Assembly (NCBI GenBank): GCA_008694505.1
Contig: VZDJ01007747.1
Coordinates: 3,065,390-3,129,389, forward strand
Origin: Cyanoderma ruficeps
Taxonomy: Eukaryota > Chordata > Aves > Passeriformes > Timaliidae
DNA length: 64,000 nucleotides
Direction of reading: 5' to 3'
Positions 11,060 to 24,700 of the stretch are shown here, piece after piece. The translations under genes and the position numbers were made by a program. A model generated the notes under the pieces. It did no database searches. It was not told where the DNA came from and saw nothing but the letters and a program-made list of their open reading frames with translations. Position 1 is the first letter of the stretch. Every line of letters begins with the position of its first letter.

Positions 11060-14000
11060 CGGGGCAATGGAAGTGTCACATCATCAGGTAAGTTCAGCCC
11101 CAACTTGCATCTCTTTCTGACGAATTGTTTCTATTTCGCAGGGATTTCTGTTTGCAGTATAGGAGGACTACACATTGTTTTAAAGTCTTCTGATATACTG
11201 GGGTGCAGACCAAATAACTTATGAATATGTTCTGAAATCAAAATGTTTGCACTGAGGATCCTTGCTAGGCTCCACAAGACTCCCAGATCTCATGACCTAA
11301 ATCCTCCTAGAATGTTTAAGTCCTTAAGTATGCTGCCCTTCAGTTGCCTGACATCTTGTCTCCATCATGTATCCACCTTGAGCACTAGGGGTCCTCACTA
11401 GAGGAGCAATTTTCAACTGACAAAACAAAACTCCCTGTCAGTACCCGTCACATAGAAAGCTGAGTTCCAGCTGAAATAATTGCTTCATTTTTCTTTGGAC
11501 AATACCTTAAATCATGACTTTTCCTAAAGCCATCAAGTACTAAAAATAAATCCTTTCTTTGGTTTGGAGTTGTAGGTATTGGAGCCTCAATGCCCCAGGT
11601 CCCTTCAGCAAACCCTAGTCTGAGTGGTGGGAGTCCATTGACCAGGCAAGTCCCACAGCAAACCCTGAAACTGGGCTCCTTGTCTGGCAGGTCACTTCTC
11701 ACACTCACAGTGGCCATAACTTTTGCTGCATGGCAGGGGATCTGTTTCCTTTCAGTGCACAAAGATAGTCAATTTTGGCAGGTAACCCTTGCTCTTCTCT
11801 GTCTAAATTCCAACACGTCATGACTCCAGTGTGAGATGAACATAAGCAAAAGATTCATGTGCTGTTCAGCAGTTATTGCACCACATTATGAATTCACCAT
11901 ATTCATTTAAGCAGTGCATTCACATGCAGTGTGGGATGCAAGTGCTTTATGTATCACACCACATTTTTATCACATACCACTCAGTCTAATTGACTATCAG
12001 CAAAACAAGCCTTTTGCAATATTTCCCCCTGTATCTATCTGGATATTGAATTTGGACAAATGGGAAGAGCTCCCTAAAGATGATCTCTAAATGATTGCAG
12101 CAGAAAGCATAATTAGATTCATCTTTTGGAGTAGCATAAAATCATCTGCATGTACTTACAACTTCAGAAAGTTTAAATACTTTGCTGGATAAAGATTGCA
12201 TAAGTGAGATCTGCAACAAATCTGTTTTTCAGATTGCTACACCCTTGACACATCAGCACTCTGGTCCCAGTCCGTAATTTCTGGCTGTATTCAAGTGCTA
12301 GATCTCTTTTTCACTGCCTGTATAAGACAATGCCAGGGAGGATAAGTCCTGACTTGGGTGATTTTAGTATAATAGAAGCTATTGAGTAGAGTTTCACCAC
12401 AAACTGAAATACTTGAAAGAAGTTTGGCACCCAATCATTAAAAAAAAATAAAAAATCTGGAGGCTGATTTCAGCATTCTGATAGATATCCAAGACACTTC
12501 CAAGTAATGAGCAGTACAGGACAAATACTTGCACATCAGTCTGAGTGATGGTATATGCAGATGTGGCTGAAATTTGACTCTATTAAATTTGTCAAGCAAG
12601 AGTTTAACAGCCATTCCACAGCTACACCATTTTAAAGATATTATCCTCCCCTCCAGTGCTGCCTGCTACAGAAAATGTAGCAAATGGCTTCTATTCCAAT
12701 TTTTTCCTGAAGGCTTGCAACAAATAAACCAAGATAAATCTTATCCTATGATCATAGGAAAATTCTGTTTGGAAAGTATTTGAAGAGACCATTTACTCCT
12801 CATGATTCCCCTGTAAGATTTCACTGCAGCAGCAAAGAAAGATATGTGGTCTATTTGTCTGAGCAAACCTAGGTCAAATCTTGGTTTTGCTAGGATCTAG
12901 CCGAGTGGCCTTGAGTTGGGCACCAGGAGATTGCTGCTTCAGGATTCAATACTGCTGCTTTGCAGCTTTGTGCAACCTTATCTTCTTTTTATCCTTTTTG
13001 TGGCTCGATTGCACAGGAAAGTCTTGGAGGAAGAGGCTCTTTTTCAGGGTATTTGTGTTTTGTGTAGCATGATGTGGCTCCAGTTTCAGTCAGGGTTTGT
13101 AGATTGAGTGATAAAGTTAGCACAAGAGTGCAGTGATAGCAGCATCACATGGAGTCTGCAGCAGATACTGGAACTGAAACCCGATTTCCTGAAGCTTAGT
13201 GTCTGCCTAATCAATAATGTCATCTCCTGTGGAATTTGCCTATTTTCATCAATAAAATATCAAGAGTTTCACAACAGTTCACTCACTACTCACTCTCTCT
13301 TTTTATAAGACTCATAGCAGGTGTCTGAGTTGACTGAATCATTTAAAGATTCTGGTTATTATTTTTTCTAAAACCTAATTTCTTTTTGCCTGCATTGCAA
13401 AGTTGAAAGGCATCAATTTAAGTCTCTGCAATGAACCACTCCAAATTATTTCTTTGAAGCATCATCTCACAATGGGACCCATCTTACTATTGAGGATTTT
13501 TTTAACAGCAGCATGTTAATGATTTACTGAGTTATTTAGAAAAACCCCCGTTGATTTAGCATGGCAGTGATCTCTACAACTAATGCTCATACTATCTTTT
13601 CTTCCTCCCAGGGTGTCATCAAAATGCTTAAAGCTGCAAGCCAGATCCAGAGCCTGTGAACTGGTATTTTCTAACAACTTAGGCCAGATATTCACCTGCT
13701 TTATATCATGATAGAGCCACTCAGACATCCAGAAGATCTCTTCACTTCAAGAACAGTTTTCATTGGGTCAGATTAGCCATTATGCTAATGGCCATCATGC
13801 CTCATCCTGGGAAGAGTGTGGATTACTTAGCCCAGAAAAAAAAATTGATGTAAGATTAAATGACAATTATTGTGCCTTCTGGCCTCAGTTAATTTAAAAA
13901 AAAAATTCCTGGTACATATGATTTCACTTTGAGTTTATAGAAAGTATGATTTAGTATGCAGACACAAGCCAGCTCTCTCAAATGGAAAGAAGAAACTTTA

Positions 14001-14173
14001 GTCTGATATATTATAATTTAGTAACTTAAATTGTTACATATTTTTCCACTTATTCTATTAGAAGTAGTAGTACTCAAGAGGGGTGGAAGGGAAAAGACAA
14101 AGACATCTAAAACCAATAATTGTACTATCACATCTAAAGAACTTGCCTTTTTTTTATTTCCAGTGCAGTTAGA
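11060..14173. other. Intergenic DNA, unassigned
   Basis: About 3.1 kb with no recognised gene, RNA or transposon. Open frames at 11448-11823 (both strands) and 12881-13107 have no family resemblance. Short A-runs occur near 12440 and 13890. Confidence 0.55.
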
Positions 14174-14222
14174 TTATAGAATCATTTAGGTTGGAAAAGG
14201 CCCTTAAGATCAAGATGCTCAG
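14174..14222 (-). mobile_element. Short CR1 3'-end fragment
   Basis: TTATAGAATCATTTAGGTTG followed by GAAAAGGCCCTTAAGATCA is the reverse complement of the CR1 3' terminus of the subfamily with a TTTAGGTTGGAAAAG block. About 50 bp remains, as is typical of strongly 5'-truncated CR1 insertions. Confidence 0.85.
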
Positions 14223-17200
14223 TTCAAAAAAGTTGATTCAGTTGCCAACAAGAAAAGTTATGGGACCAAATTGCCATGGTCTGCAAATATATTATATATT
14301 TCTGCTAACCATCTAGCTGTCTTCACTGCTTCATCCACTCAAGGAAAATGTCATTTACAATCAATTTCAACAAATATCACATGCATTGACGTTGGAGAAC
14401 AAGTGCTATTTCAATATTACTCATTGTAGAAGAGCTTCAAGTTCAACTAGACCTTTCAAGTTGTTCAGTTTGTGGTGTTCTGGTTCTTTTGGTTTAATCT
14501 TTTTTCAGACTGTCTGCAGCCCAGCAGCTTGGTACTGTACCTCTGGGTACTTGCTCAGCCGCTTAGGGTGAGAGATGCAGAGAGACTGAGGAGTCCCTGC
14601 CAGGAGTTGTGAGACCACCTCACCACTATCAAGTGTAGAGCACTGGCCACAGCCCGGGACTGAGAGCCTATTTCCTACTCAGGGCACAGACAAGGGTAAG
14701 GACCAGAAGGATTTATATCAATCAATGCCAGGGCTGCTAACCTTAGATTCTGGAACTAGTTTGCACTTACTGAAGATTTAGTGTAAAAACACAGGATCCC
14801 TTAACACTTTCCTCCCTGAGGTTCCTTCCACAACTATTCAGATATTGAGGCATGAGGGGAGTTTCTTCATAGCTACTCAGGATCTTTAAGGACAGGTAAT
14901 GAGATTTTGATAACAACTGGTCTAATAGGTTTATTTTTCAGTTAGAAAAGTATAGATCTTATTTCTACAAAAACAACTCTGAAAAACCAGTAGAATCTTA
15001 TTAATCTTTTAATTTTTTTGAAAGTTCAGATAGTAAATATTTGAATAGTGCTTCTAATTAGTTAACATAGTCATCTAGTCTTGCAAGTAGAACATATGGA
15101 AAATTTCTATTGAAGTTGAATGTTAATGGAGGGAACTTTACAAGCAGTCATCATCTAATCCTCCTTCTATTTGACTAAACTGGAGTTTTACCACTTGCTT
15201 CAGAAAGAACAGGTTTGGGCCAATTTTAAAATTCCTTGGCTATTAAGTACATAATAACTACCAGATTTGGACAATTTGCTGTCTCATTTTCGAGATGGTG
15301 TGATAGGTATTGATATTTTTAAATACTAATTACAGTCACTCCCCTCTAACATTTTATAATAGGCACATTAAGCAGGATTGAATTGCTATTCAAACCACAA
15401 AAAAATGTTACAATTTGATCTTTTGAACCTCAGCTCAGCAGCCACGTGAATGGCATTGAAAAAATACACAGAATAAGCTCAGCAGCACTTATAAAAAATA
15501 TGTCTTCACAACCTTTAGATTACAAATGCAGGTTCCTCAGTGGAAGTATACTAACTTTACGGGTAAAATATTATTAGCCTGACTTCAGCAATTTCATCTA
15601 TGTTAGCAACTTCATTTTTTCTGTATGTTTGGGCCCTTATGTATTGCAAATTTGTCTTAGAACTGAAAAGACATTTTCAGACTACATACAAATCACTTCC
15701 TCAATCAAAAGACCTTTTTCTCAAAAACTCATATAACGTAATATTCCTCAGCATTCATAAAAAGACGTATACTCATCTCTACTAATGAGGGAATTGATTC
15801 TCCTGCACTTCTTATGAGCAATGTTCTTGGCAAGTTACAAACAGCACATTATCTGTAGATTTAATTTTTCATGGAAGGGTGTAACCAGCACTCCTCTTGA
15901 AGTGTGTTTTTTCAATGGAAAGTGCTCCAAGCACAGTCAGGCATTTTGCCTCCAGACAGGAAGCATATGATTGTTAGAGCACCTGCAACGCCCTCAGCAG
16001 ATTAACTATTAGCTGTATCTCTCTTGTTCTAGCAACCATAAATATTAACTCATTACGAAAATAAAGGAGTTTGACAGAGCTGTGCATTTTTTGATCTAGT
16101 CTGCTATGTGTGCTGTGCCTTGACACCGTTGACTGGACTCACTGCAATATTTCAATGAAAGCTGTAAGGTGTCAGAAGAGATTATTATTGAATAGTGTGT
16201 ATAGGGACCTGTCCTGGAGAAGTTAGCACCAGCCTGAAATAGCTCTGTTATAGATGTTAATATGGCATAACAGTTGGGTTTCAAGTTTTCAGAGATTAAA
16301 CAAAACCTAGGCACCAGATTTTTTTCCAAGACCGTTCTAGAGGAATGATCTTTGCAGTGCTTCTTTTGAAAGCTAATCCCCTTTCCCCATGACTTGTGAC
16401 TGTAAACACAAGCTCAGTGAGCTAAAGAAGGTCTTTGCCAAAGTCAGCTTTGTGACTGCTTCAGCTTGCTCCTCAGCCTCTTGGGGGAGACACTGCCAGC
16501 ACCTCACAAAACTGACTGCCATGCCTCCAACAAATGCTCAGCACTTTGGACAGCAAGAGAAAGGCACAGCTACAGTTAGGACAGGGCTACCTCTGAGCAT
16601 GTCTCTCTCCATATTCACAGATCTCAGACATCATTTGGGTCAGATCTTTCAAAGGCCCAGAACTCTCCACCCCATAAACCTTCTGGTTCTGGTGGAAAAC
16701 CCATTTCTCTCCCTACTCTAATCCACTTTCAATCTCCCTAATTTGGGAGACTAATTTTAAGGCTGTGAGTTAATTTTCTCAGCTTCTGGGAATACAGACA
16801 CTCATTCTCTGACCTTTTTTATCCTGTTAACTGGTATTTTCAAATGCAGGAATCTCATAATGGGTTTCCTACTCACTTCTCCACAGTAAGCCCCAAAGAC
16901 CTCTTGTTAAAGAATGCTTTTTGGTCTTTACATGCATTGACTCCTTGTGTTGCCATGTGCATCTATCCATCCTCCTAAACATGTCTATTAACTGACAGGT
17001 AGCTGTTACAAGAACATCCCTTGACCAAACACATAAAAATCTGCAGTCTGGATTGGGGACTGAAGTGTGGACAGTTTCACCTGAAGTCTTGACAGCTGCC
17101 ACCAGCTTCTTTTGTACAGCACTCCTTGGCACAGCACTTTATTTCAGAGTGTTACCATTAGCATTAGTGTCTTATTTCACAATAACAAGCTGGTTTTGTT

Positions 17201-20200
17201 TGCTTATCCGCACTGGCTAAAATGATTGCGTCTCCTTTTTTCTTTTCTAGCCACATCAGCGTTCACTAAAGCAGAAATAAGGATTAATTTAGTGAAAGCA
17301 CAACATTAAATAAGCTCATGTGGTGAGTAGACATCACACACTGAAATGCGGGGAGCATAGAATTAAAACTAACACACAACCTATATGACCCATTTCACTT
17401 ATCAGCAATGCAGCTTCCAAAGAGTATTCTTGGCTTTCAGACACCTAAGAAGCAGATTCTGATGAATAGATGAACACCAAGCAAGCAGAGCAAACACTAC
17501 TGTACTGCCAAGGTTAGCTGATAAAGTGCACTGTTGGTGAGCACTCCTGCTTAAAGTGTATCAGCATTGGATTTACACTGGAGCCTTTAAAGAGTAACTA
17601 TCAGTATAATGTTGGTAGAATAATCTAATAATAAATGTAAATTCAGAACTCCTTGCAATTGCATCTGAAATCCCATAATTTAATTACAAATCTGGATTGT
17701 GGGTCATTTCCACCTGTAGCACTCAAGTTTTCTTTATGTCCCTGAAAAATAGAAACATTTTTTACGTAAGAATGAAGTGCCTAAAAGACTTACCCCTGCT
17801 TTTCTAGCCCCTTCAGTTTTGGCAGTCTGAATCATGAACTATAACACCCATAATTTCATCTATGGCAGGTGCTAAGCTAGACCCATAGGCACTTTCCATT
17901 TGGAGTAAATTAAAAATAGCAGTGCCAGTACAGTGTAGTTACTGCAGGGTGTGGCTTCTGAAATATAAGATTATCTTCTGTCTTTGGAATTTGAAGTCTA
18001 AACTGAGTGCAGTTTTCAAAGTTCTGACTGTATTATATAGTTTTTAAATATAAATATGTAATTCTAAAGTAAGTGTTCATACAAAAAAAAAATCCCACTA
18101 ACAAAACTCCAGAGATCTGATAAACACAAATTTAAGAAAATGTGCCAGAGAGGAAATGTTTGTTGTGAGCATTTCAGCTATATATAAAAAAGGTGATATT
18201 TTAAAAACAGCTACTGAGAGGATAATTCTAAACCCGCTCCTCTGAGATTTATTGTTCAAATTGTGAATAAGATTAGGGGCCCATGTGAAAAGGAAAAATG
18301 CTAGATGGAGAACTGATAAAACACTTTCCCCATTACTAATCTGCAGAGCTCTACCATAAGATGTCTGTGGAAGATACCACAGAAGCATTCAAAATAGCAG
18401 CATTTGTTTTGATACACAACATTATCAGTGTTTAGGGAATAGGTTAGGTAAATGAAATTACTTCAGAAGATAAGTCAAGAGCTATTAAGACATAGAAGGA
18501 AAACTTTCTTTATTGACAACTTGCTTGCATGATGCTTACATCTCCCCCTGAAGCATGCAGTGCTGACTACCACTGCGGATAGTGAAGACTTAGCTGGGAT
18601 CTTGACTTTATTAGGTCCAAAGCTGACACTCCTGAAGTCACACGCAGCTGTTCCATTCAACAAAAGCATCAGACTTCATTAAACATTTGCTTGCAACAGA
18701 AAATCTAAGAATCTGTCTTTGTTAAAGGTTTGTTTTTTAAAAACCCACATTTGTGTTGCTCCTATGTTTGCCCTTGATTTGCTCCTATTCATACAGGGCA
18801 CTCGAGCTCAGAGATCTTATTTCTTTATGCCCTCCTCCATGAAAGCAGAAAGTAGTAACTGACCATGTCACTTACTGAAAATACATTAAGAGAGCTTTAA
18901 AATCTTTCCTTGCAAAAGAGAAGTTGCCTGAAAAACCAGGTGCTAGACTAGGTGGCAATCCCATGACTGCTGAGAGCTGAGAATAGGAAAAGAACAAGGC
19001 ACACCTCAGCCAGTGACAGCTGTGACAATGTTTTGCATTTTGGTTCACAACTGTGAAAATGTAGAGGTATATGTTTGCTCCTCCCCATTTTAAAAGCATA
19101 TTATGGATGCACTGAGCTTGGCAGAAATGTCTCTGCTAAGTCAAGAGCCAAATACCTGGCAAAGCAGGGACCACACAGTTTTCAGGGTTGGAATGAAGGG
19201 TTTCCCCAAGCACTTATTTTTCACTCAGCTGATGCTCAAAATGACACCAAGAATCCAACCAAGTATTGAGTGAGAAGCAGACATCAGTGTTGAGCAATTG
19301 CTGAAAACAGATTACACTTGAAATCCAGACAACTTCAATTCAGGCTTCATTTCCAGCTGCAAAGCCCTGGCAGGGGGACACAGCTAGAGTTGAGCCTCAA
19401 CCAGCTTGGCTGGGGATGCTGGACACATTAAATGGGGTGGACACACAACATGTACAAGCAGGCAACCCTGGCCTCAACCCAGTGACAAAGATCCATGCAA
19501 AACGGAAGGGAATGGAAGTAGGGGGCATGGAATGAGACATCAGGGGCAAACCCTGCCTTCTTAGGGTACCACACAGGCATTTGTAGCCCACAGGATCAAT
19601 CTTAAAAGACTGAAATCCAATTGCTCCTTGTTCCCAGGACAGCAGCAGTGCTCCTGACCTAATCTACTGCTCATTCCCCCCTCCTCAATCAGTGAAAAGA
19701 ATTAGGAGCTACCCTTGAAAATGAGCCATTTATAAGAAGAGAAACCATTTTGTACAACTGATTTATACTTGTGATTTAGAAGAAACTTCTCCTCCCATCA
19801 CACTTCAACCTCTCTAGAATAAAAAGTTACCAGGTGAACTCTCTTTCAGCTGCCAAATAGATTCTCAAAATATCATGCTGAATTACAGATGGAAAACTCT
19901 TGCTGAAGAAGGAACTGCTGCAGTTGTCATTCTTTGTGCTATATTTTATTCATTTTCAGGCCTATTAGTACCCCTCATCTTTCACTCCCGTTCTTTCTTC
20001 TCACCTTATTACAATACTTCTGCTTTGTTAAATGTCTGTGATTGAAAAGCAAATCCACTAGTCAGAATCAGAAGACAGTTTCAGATTCTTGTGAGCAAAA
20101 TGGGCAGTTTAAGCAACAGCTTGCCTTTGTCATTTGTTTTTTGAGCATTGACAGCTTTTTCCCTGCATCCTAGGTAAAAGATTGGACTGAAGGAACCCAG

Positions 20201-20520
20201 CTCAGCCAGTTTTGCTTGTCCATCTGGGAAGGATCTGGGGTGGCCTGGCCTCTGGAGGATGCCTTTTCAAAGGAAGTGTTCAGCCCACAACAGTGCCCAC
20301 TGTCTGAGAGACTATCCTTGATGTCTCACACCAGATGCTGACAATGAATATGCCAAGTTTTTTCCCTCAGTCCCTCTGTGCTATCCCTACAAGTTAGCTG
20401 TCTCCTTTGCTCTCTCTTACCAGTTTCCAGAAAAGTAGCTTTCAGCTTCTGTTGCCTTTAGGAAAACAAAAACTTCACAGATCCGCTATTCAGTGACCCG
20501 AAAAGTTTCAGGGAGCAAAG
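14223..20520. other. Intergenic DNA, unassigned
   Basis: About 6.3 kb of AT-rich DNA without a recognised gene or repeat family. Features noted are the inverted repeat at 17262-17296 and short homopolymer tracts. The open frames at 16389-16721, 16869-17132 and 18098-18388 have no signal peptide, domain or repeat similarity that I can see. Confidence 0.55.
17262..17296. repeat. 9-bp inverted repeat with 17-bp spacer
   Basis: TTCACTAAA (17262-17270) is mirrored exactly by TTTAGTGAA (17288-17296). The spacer contains AAGGATTAA, a bicoid/OTX-like homeodomain core (GGATTA). The function is unknown. Confidence 0.75.
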
Positions 20521-20527
20521 ACAAAAT

Positions 20528-20579
20528 CCCCCCCCCCCCCCCAAAAAAAACCAAANAAACAAACAAAAAAAACCCCCAC
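20528..20579. repeat. Homopolymer / low-complexity tract with an ambiguous base
   Basis: A run of 15 C (20528-20542) is followed by 8 A and an AAAC-rich stretch, with a single N at 20556. The minus strand has a G15 run that could form a quadruplex. The N marks an unresolved consensus call, so the tract length should not be trusted. Confidence 0.9.
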
Positions 20580-21601
20580 CCCTCTCTAGTTTAAAAAGTA
20601 GGAAGAACTTTACTTACAAATGTTTGCTAATGAGTAAACAAAACCAGGGAAAAAAGCAGGAGAATTTTTTTTAAAAAAAACTTCTGTAGGATTTAATGGC
20701 CAAATGTTGATCTTGCTACCATCATTTTCCCCCTTCTCCACAAGATCATCTTGCCTCAATCAAACTAACCAGTTTGCAAATCTAATTTGAATTCTTGAAA
20801 GCAACACTAATTTATCATGATCCTCTCTGAGGTCAAATCTATTCTGTATTATTTTTCAAAGTTTTCCAGCATGGTAAGTACTGTAGCTGCATAATAAAAG
20901 GAACACAATTCTTACTTTATGGAAAATTTCCTTGAAGAAGGAAACAGCTCTGCAATGCTGCAGTTATTATGAATTTCAGCTTTTATAATAATGCCCATTG
21001 GTGTATTCATCAGTTTTCACAAAAGCCTTGTACTCCTTGCAACTGGCAGACATTCCTTTATATATATGAACACAAACACACATATATGTATGTAATGCTC
21101 AGAGAAGATGAATCAATTCAAAAGATGCCAAAATGCAGCAAACTTGAGAATTATATAGTCTTAAAGCCAGTGCTTTGCTAAAACCTATCTTCAAGTAGAA
21201 CAGTAGTTGATGAACTTGGCAAGACCATAGGATATCTCAGGCATCTTAATTACTAAATATCAGTATTAGTTTCAAGTGTGGCTGCTACACTGCTAAAAAA
21301 AATACTGTAAAGCCCAGAAAATACAGCCAAAGTATTGGCAGATGAGTTGAATGCATTTGGCTATACAAAGGAAGCACAAATTTCAAATTGCAGATCTAGT
21401 TCTGTAAGGATACTTTAACTCCCAAAGGATGGAGAATTCCCTGCAGACACAGGAATTACATGCTGTGGAGCAGCATCACATCTCAGATATTGGCTGCAAT
21501 CTTCTGAAAAGCCTGAGTGAGGCAGTTCTAAATACCACTGAAATTAAATACACACAGATAATTTCATTTTCTTGAATAAGCAGCTGTGCAGAGCCTCTAA
21601 C
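20580..21601. other. Intergenic DNA, unassigned
   Basis: About 1 kb of AT-rich sequence. It has a short alternating TA/CA tract near 21060-21092 and no recognised gene or repeat family. Confidence 0.55.
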
Positions 21602-21745
21602 CACAGAATGGTTAAGGTTGGTACAGACCACTGGAAGTCATGTAGTCCAACCTCTTCACCCAAGCAGGATCCCCTAGAGCATGTTGTTCAGAATTGTGTT
21701 CAGACAACTTTTTATTGTCTTCAGAGAAGGCAACTCCACAAACTC
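21602..21745 (-). mobile_element. CR1 LINE 3' fragment, antisense
   Basis: The segment starts CACAGAATGGTTAAGGTTGG and follows the CR1 3' region in reverse complement through TAGTCCAACCTC, CAAGCAGGATCCCCTAGAGC and AAGGCAACTCCACAA. It is about 145 bp long, diverged, and 5'-truncated. The open frame crossing it is not a gene. Confidence 0.9.
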
Positions 21746-24700
21746 AAGTCAGTAGTGCTAAAATCTCGATCCCATATTGCTCCACAGTGACACTTGGTTT
21801 CATTGGGGAGTTACTCCTATTTTTTTCACTGGTCCATTTTTAAACTTTTGACATAAAATGAACTCTGTGGACTTACAGAACTCAAAAAGGAGGAAAATAA
21901 GATAAATTTATTTTGAGTACATCACTGTAACAGCACTGCAGGATGTTGCAGGAAGAAAGGCAGTGCTTTGTTCTGACAGACATGACAGTAGCTGCTTCCC
22001 AATGGCAGAGGGAGTCTACGCACATGGGATATTATTACACCCATCTTCATGCCACTGTACATTATCCACTAAGGTCTTAGACTAGAGCTATTTTGAAATA
22101 AAGTTAGATTGGAGCTCAGTGGCTGGATCTAAGCAGCACAGCAAAACTTTACTTTGACAGCCAAGGTTCTACTCTGCAAACACCTTTTATCTTGCAGTAT
22201 TTAAAGCTGCTTGCAATGTTAGACTGAATCCTGAGGGAGGCAGGCCAACAAGGAAAACACAGGCAAGATGCCTAAATATAAAACTCTGCACAACAATGAT
22301 GCCCACAGCTTTCAACCGGTCTCACCTGTATCCAAAATATCACCAGCACTGCCAGAGTCTGGTGCTTGACAAATGCTCATCTCACAGTAGGCATGAACAT
22401 GCCCCTGTAGGTATGATCTTTTGCACCAGGCTTAAGAAATAGGCTGTCCAGCTCCCATAAGCACAGACACCTGTACACTTCAGACACCTGTACACTGAGT
22501 TTCAGTCAAATATCTACCCACCAAGTCCCAGTTTGGCAGGATAACAACTGATGTGGAAACTTCAATTTCTAGAGGCTTTGGAAAACCTGGAGCTGATTTA
22601 TTCTCTGAGGTGTTGGGTGACTGCAGGGCAGGGAAGCAGAAAGGTCTTAGTGTCTAAGGCACAAGACTTGCTTTCAGTAGTGCCCCATGGCAAACTCAGT
22701 CCAGAGGTTAATGTATGAAGGACAACTAATGAAGCCCTACACCAGTTTTTATACTACCTCTCAGGCTTTTAAGTTCAGCAGCCCTTTGTGGTTATGCTTT
22801 TTTCCAACCTTTTAAAAAGTTGGGAGCACTTCAAATTTCTTCAACAGTAAAATGTGGAGCTCAAGGAAAAGAAATCCAACTGCAGTCCTCATTCTAACAG
22901 CCTGTAAGGGACATTCTGAAAGCCCTCCAGGCACAGTTTCCACACTACATCTCAGAACTCAACTGTCAAAATCCAGGCTAGCTCACAGAGACAGGTTTCC
23001 CTGTTGGCAAACAGGATCCTGAGGAAGGGGGAATGGTTTCCTAGCCAACAGGATTCACTAAGGCAATGTTTACTTGGTGTCTTTAGGACAATGCCATAGT
23101 CAGAGACAAATGCAGACGAGCTCTGTTCTCAAGATTTTCCCCAGTTCATTCAGTATACCCAAGACAACATACTCCACAAAAATGGAAACAGTCCAACCTC
23201 CCTAGAACTTACACCTGCCCCATGCCTCCCTCAAGGGAAACCATCGGAAAAGTGCCTGGAGTTAGGAAACCATTCCTGTTAGTGCTTGCCTTGCTCTTTG
23301 CTTGGGAGTATGGACACAGGCATTCATATGCTTTCCTGAACAGGGATGGTTTCTCTGAACCAGGTGCCTCATTCTGCTTTCTTCAGCAGTGCCTTTGCTT
23401 TGTGTCATTTCAGTATGGACGAATAGATCACTCAAACAGGCAGATTTTCCACATCAGATGAAAACAGTATCTTCTAAATCAAGGGTTCCAAACTTGCTGC
23501 ATAACCAGAATACAACCTTAAGACCATTTTTGAGACCACATTGTGGAACAAGCAATTCTAATCCCCTCCCCCAGTAACGAGAATGATGACTTATGTAACA
23601 AAATTATGAATCATTGAATCTTTTTGTTGTACCACTGTATAATTATTCCTCAAAGCATCTCCCTGCATCTGATCACAGATATTTGGACACCTTTTGACAC
23701 ATCTAAAGGCAAATATATACCAAGAGATGATACCAAGAGATAAACCTGTCTAATAAAATACTGCTTTTTACAATAGTCATGACAAGGGAATTATAGGCTG
23801 TTATTTTGTATTTGTTGACCAGAATGTCTTTTAACTACTTATTGTTTATTTAAAAAGAAATGATCCTCAATTTTAGAGATTCACAGAGGAAATAAGATGA
23901 CTTGTTTTTCTGAAAAGAAAATTGCCCTGCAGATGTAGATGGTCATGCAACCAGTCTGGGGTGACAGCTGGTATTTAAATGGAAAATTAATTCTTCTCAG
24001 TCTGTCAAAGCAGGGACCTCATCTTCCAAAGGAAGTGTAAGATTGCTTAAGACCCTGCATACCATGAAGTCCCTGATAGGAAGAAGAAATGAGTAAGGTG
24101 AAACTAGAAATCATCTTTGCAAGCCCTGCTCCCACATGCTCTAGGGTGGGGGGGTGCATACTCTGGAGGTTAGCAGAGGAGTATCATTCATGTAACAGTG
24201 ATGACAGTCCAACAAATCCTAGGCAGACAGAGGCTAACTGACTGAGGGCTCACACTTGGCTCCTGCTCACACTCATCCCAGAGTGTACTTTCTTAGCCTG
24301 CTTTTAGCCCTGAGACATATCTGCAAAGATGAGAGGAAGAGGCTGGTCAGGATCATGATTGCTCCCCACTGCATGAATGTCAGTAAGTTACTTCACTCCA
24401 GAACGCTGCTAATCCTCCAGCTTGCTGTCAGGGGAGCTGCTCAGTTACTGCATGCTTCTGCTGGGTGCATAGGAAAACCAGAACCAGTGTGTGCACTCTT
24501 CTGTGTATCCCATGTTCAGTTCCACTATCTTACCCACAGCCCCTACACAGCATAGCAGGACATCCCAGATTTAAATTTCTAACAGCATTTGGAAAGGTCA
24601 TTCATGCTGTATGCTCCAAAGAAAGATGATCTATATGGAATTTCTTTTAATTCTTGGACCCTATGTATTTGCGATACTATGATGAGGTTCCCTACCTGAG

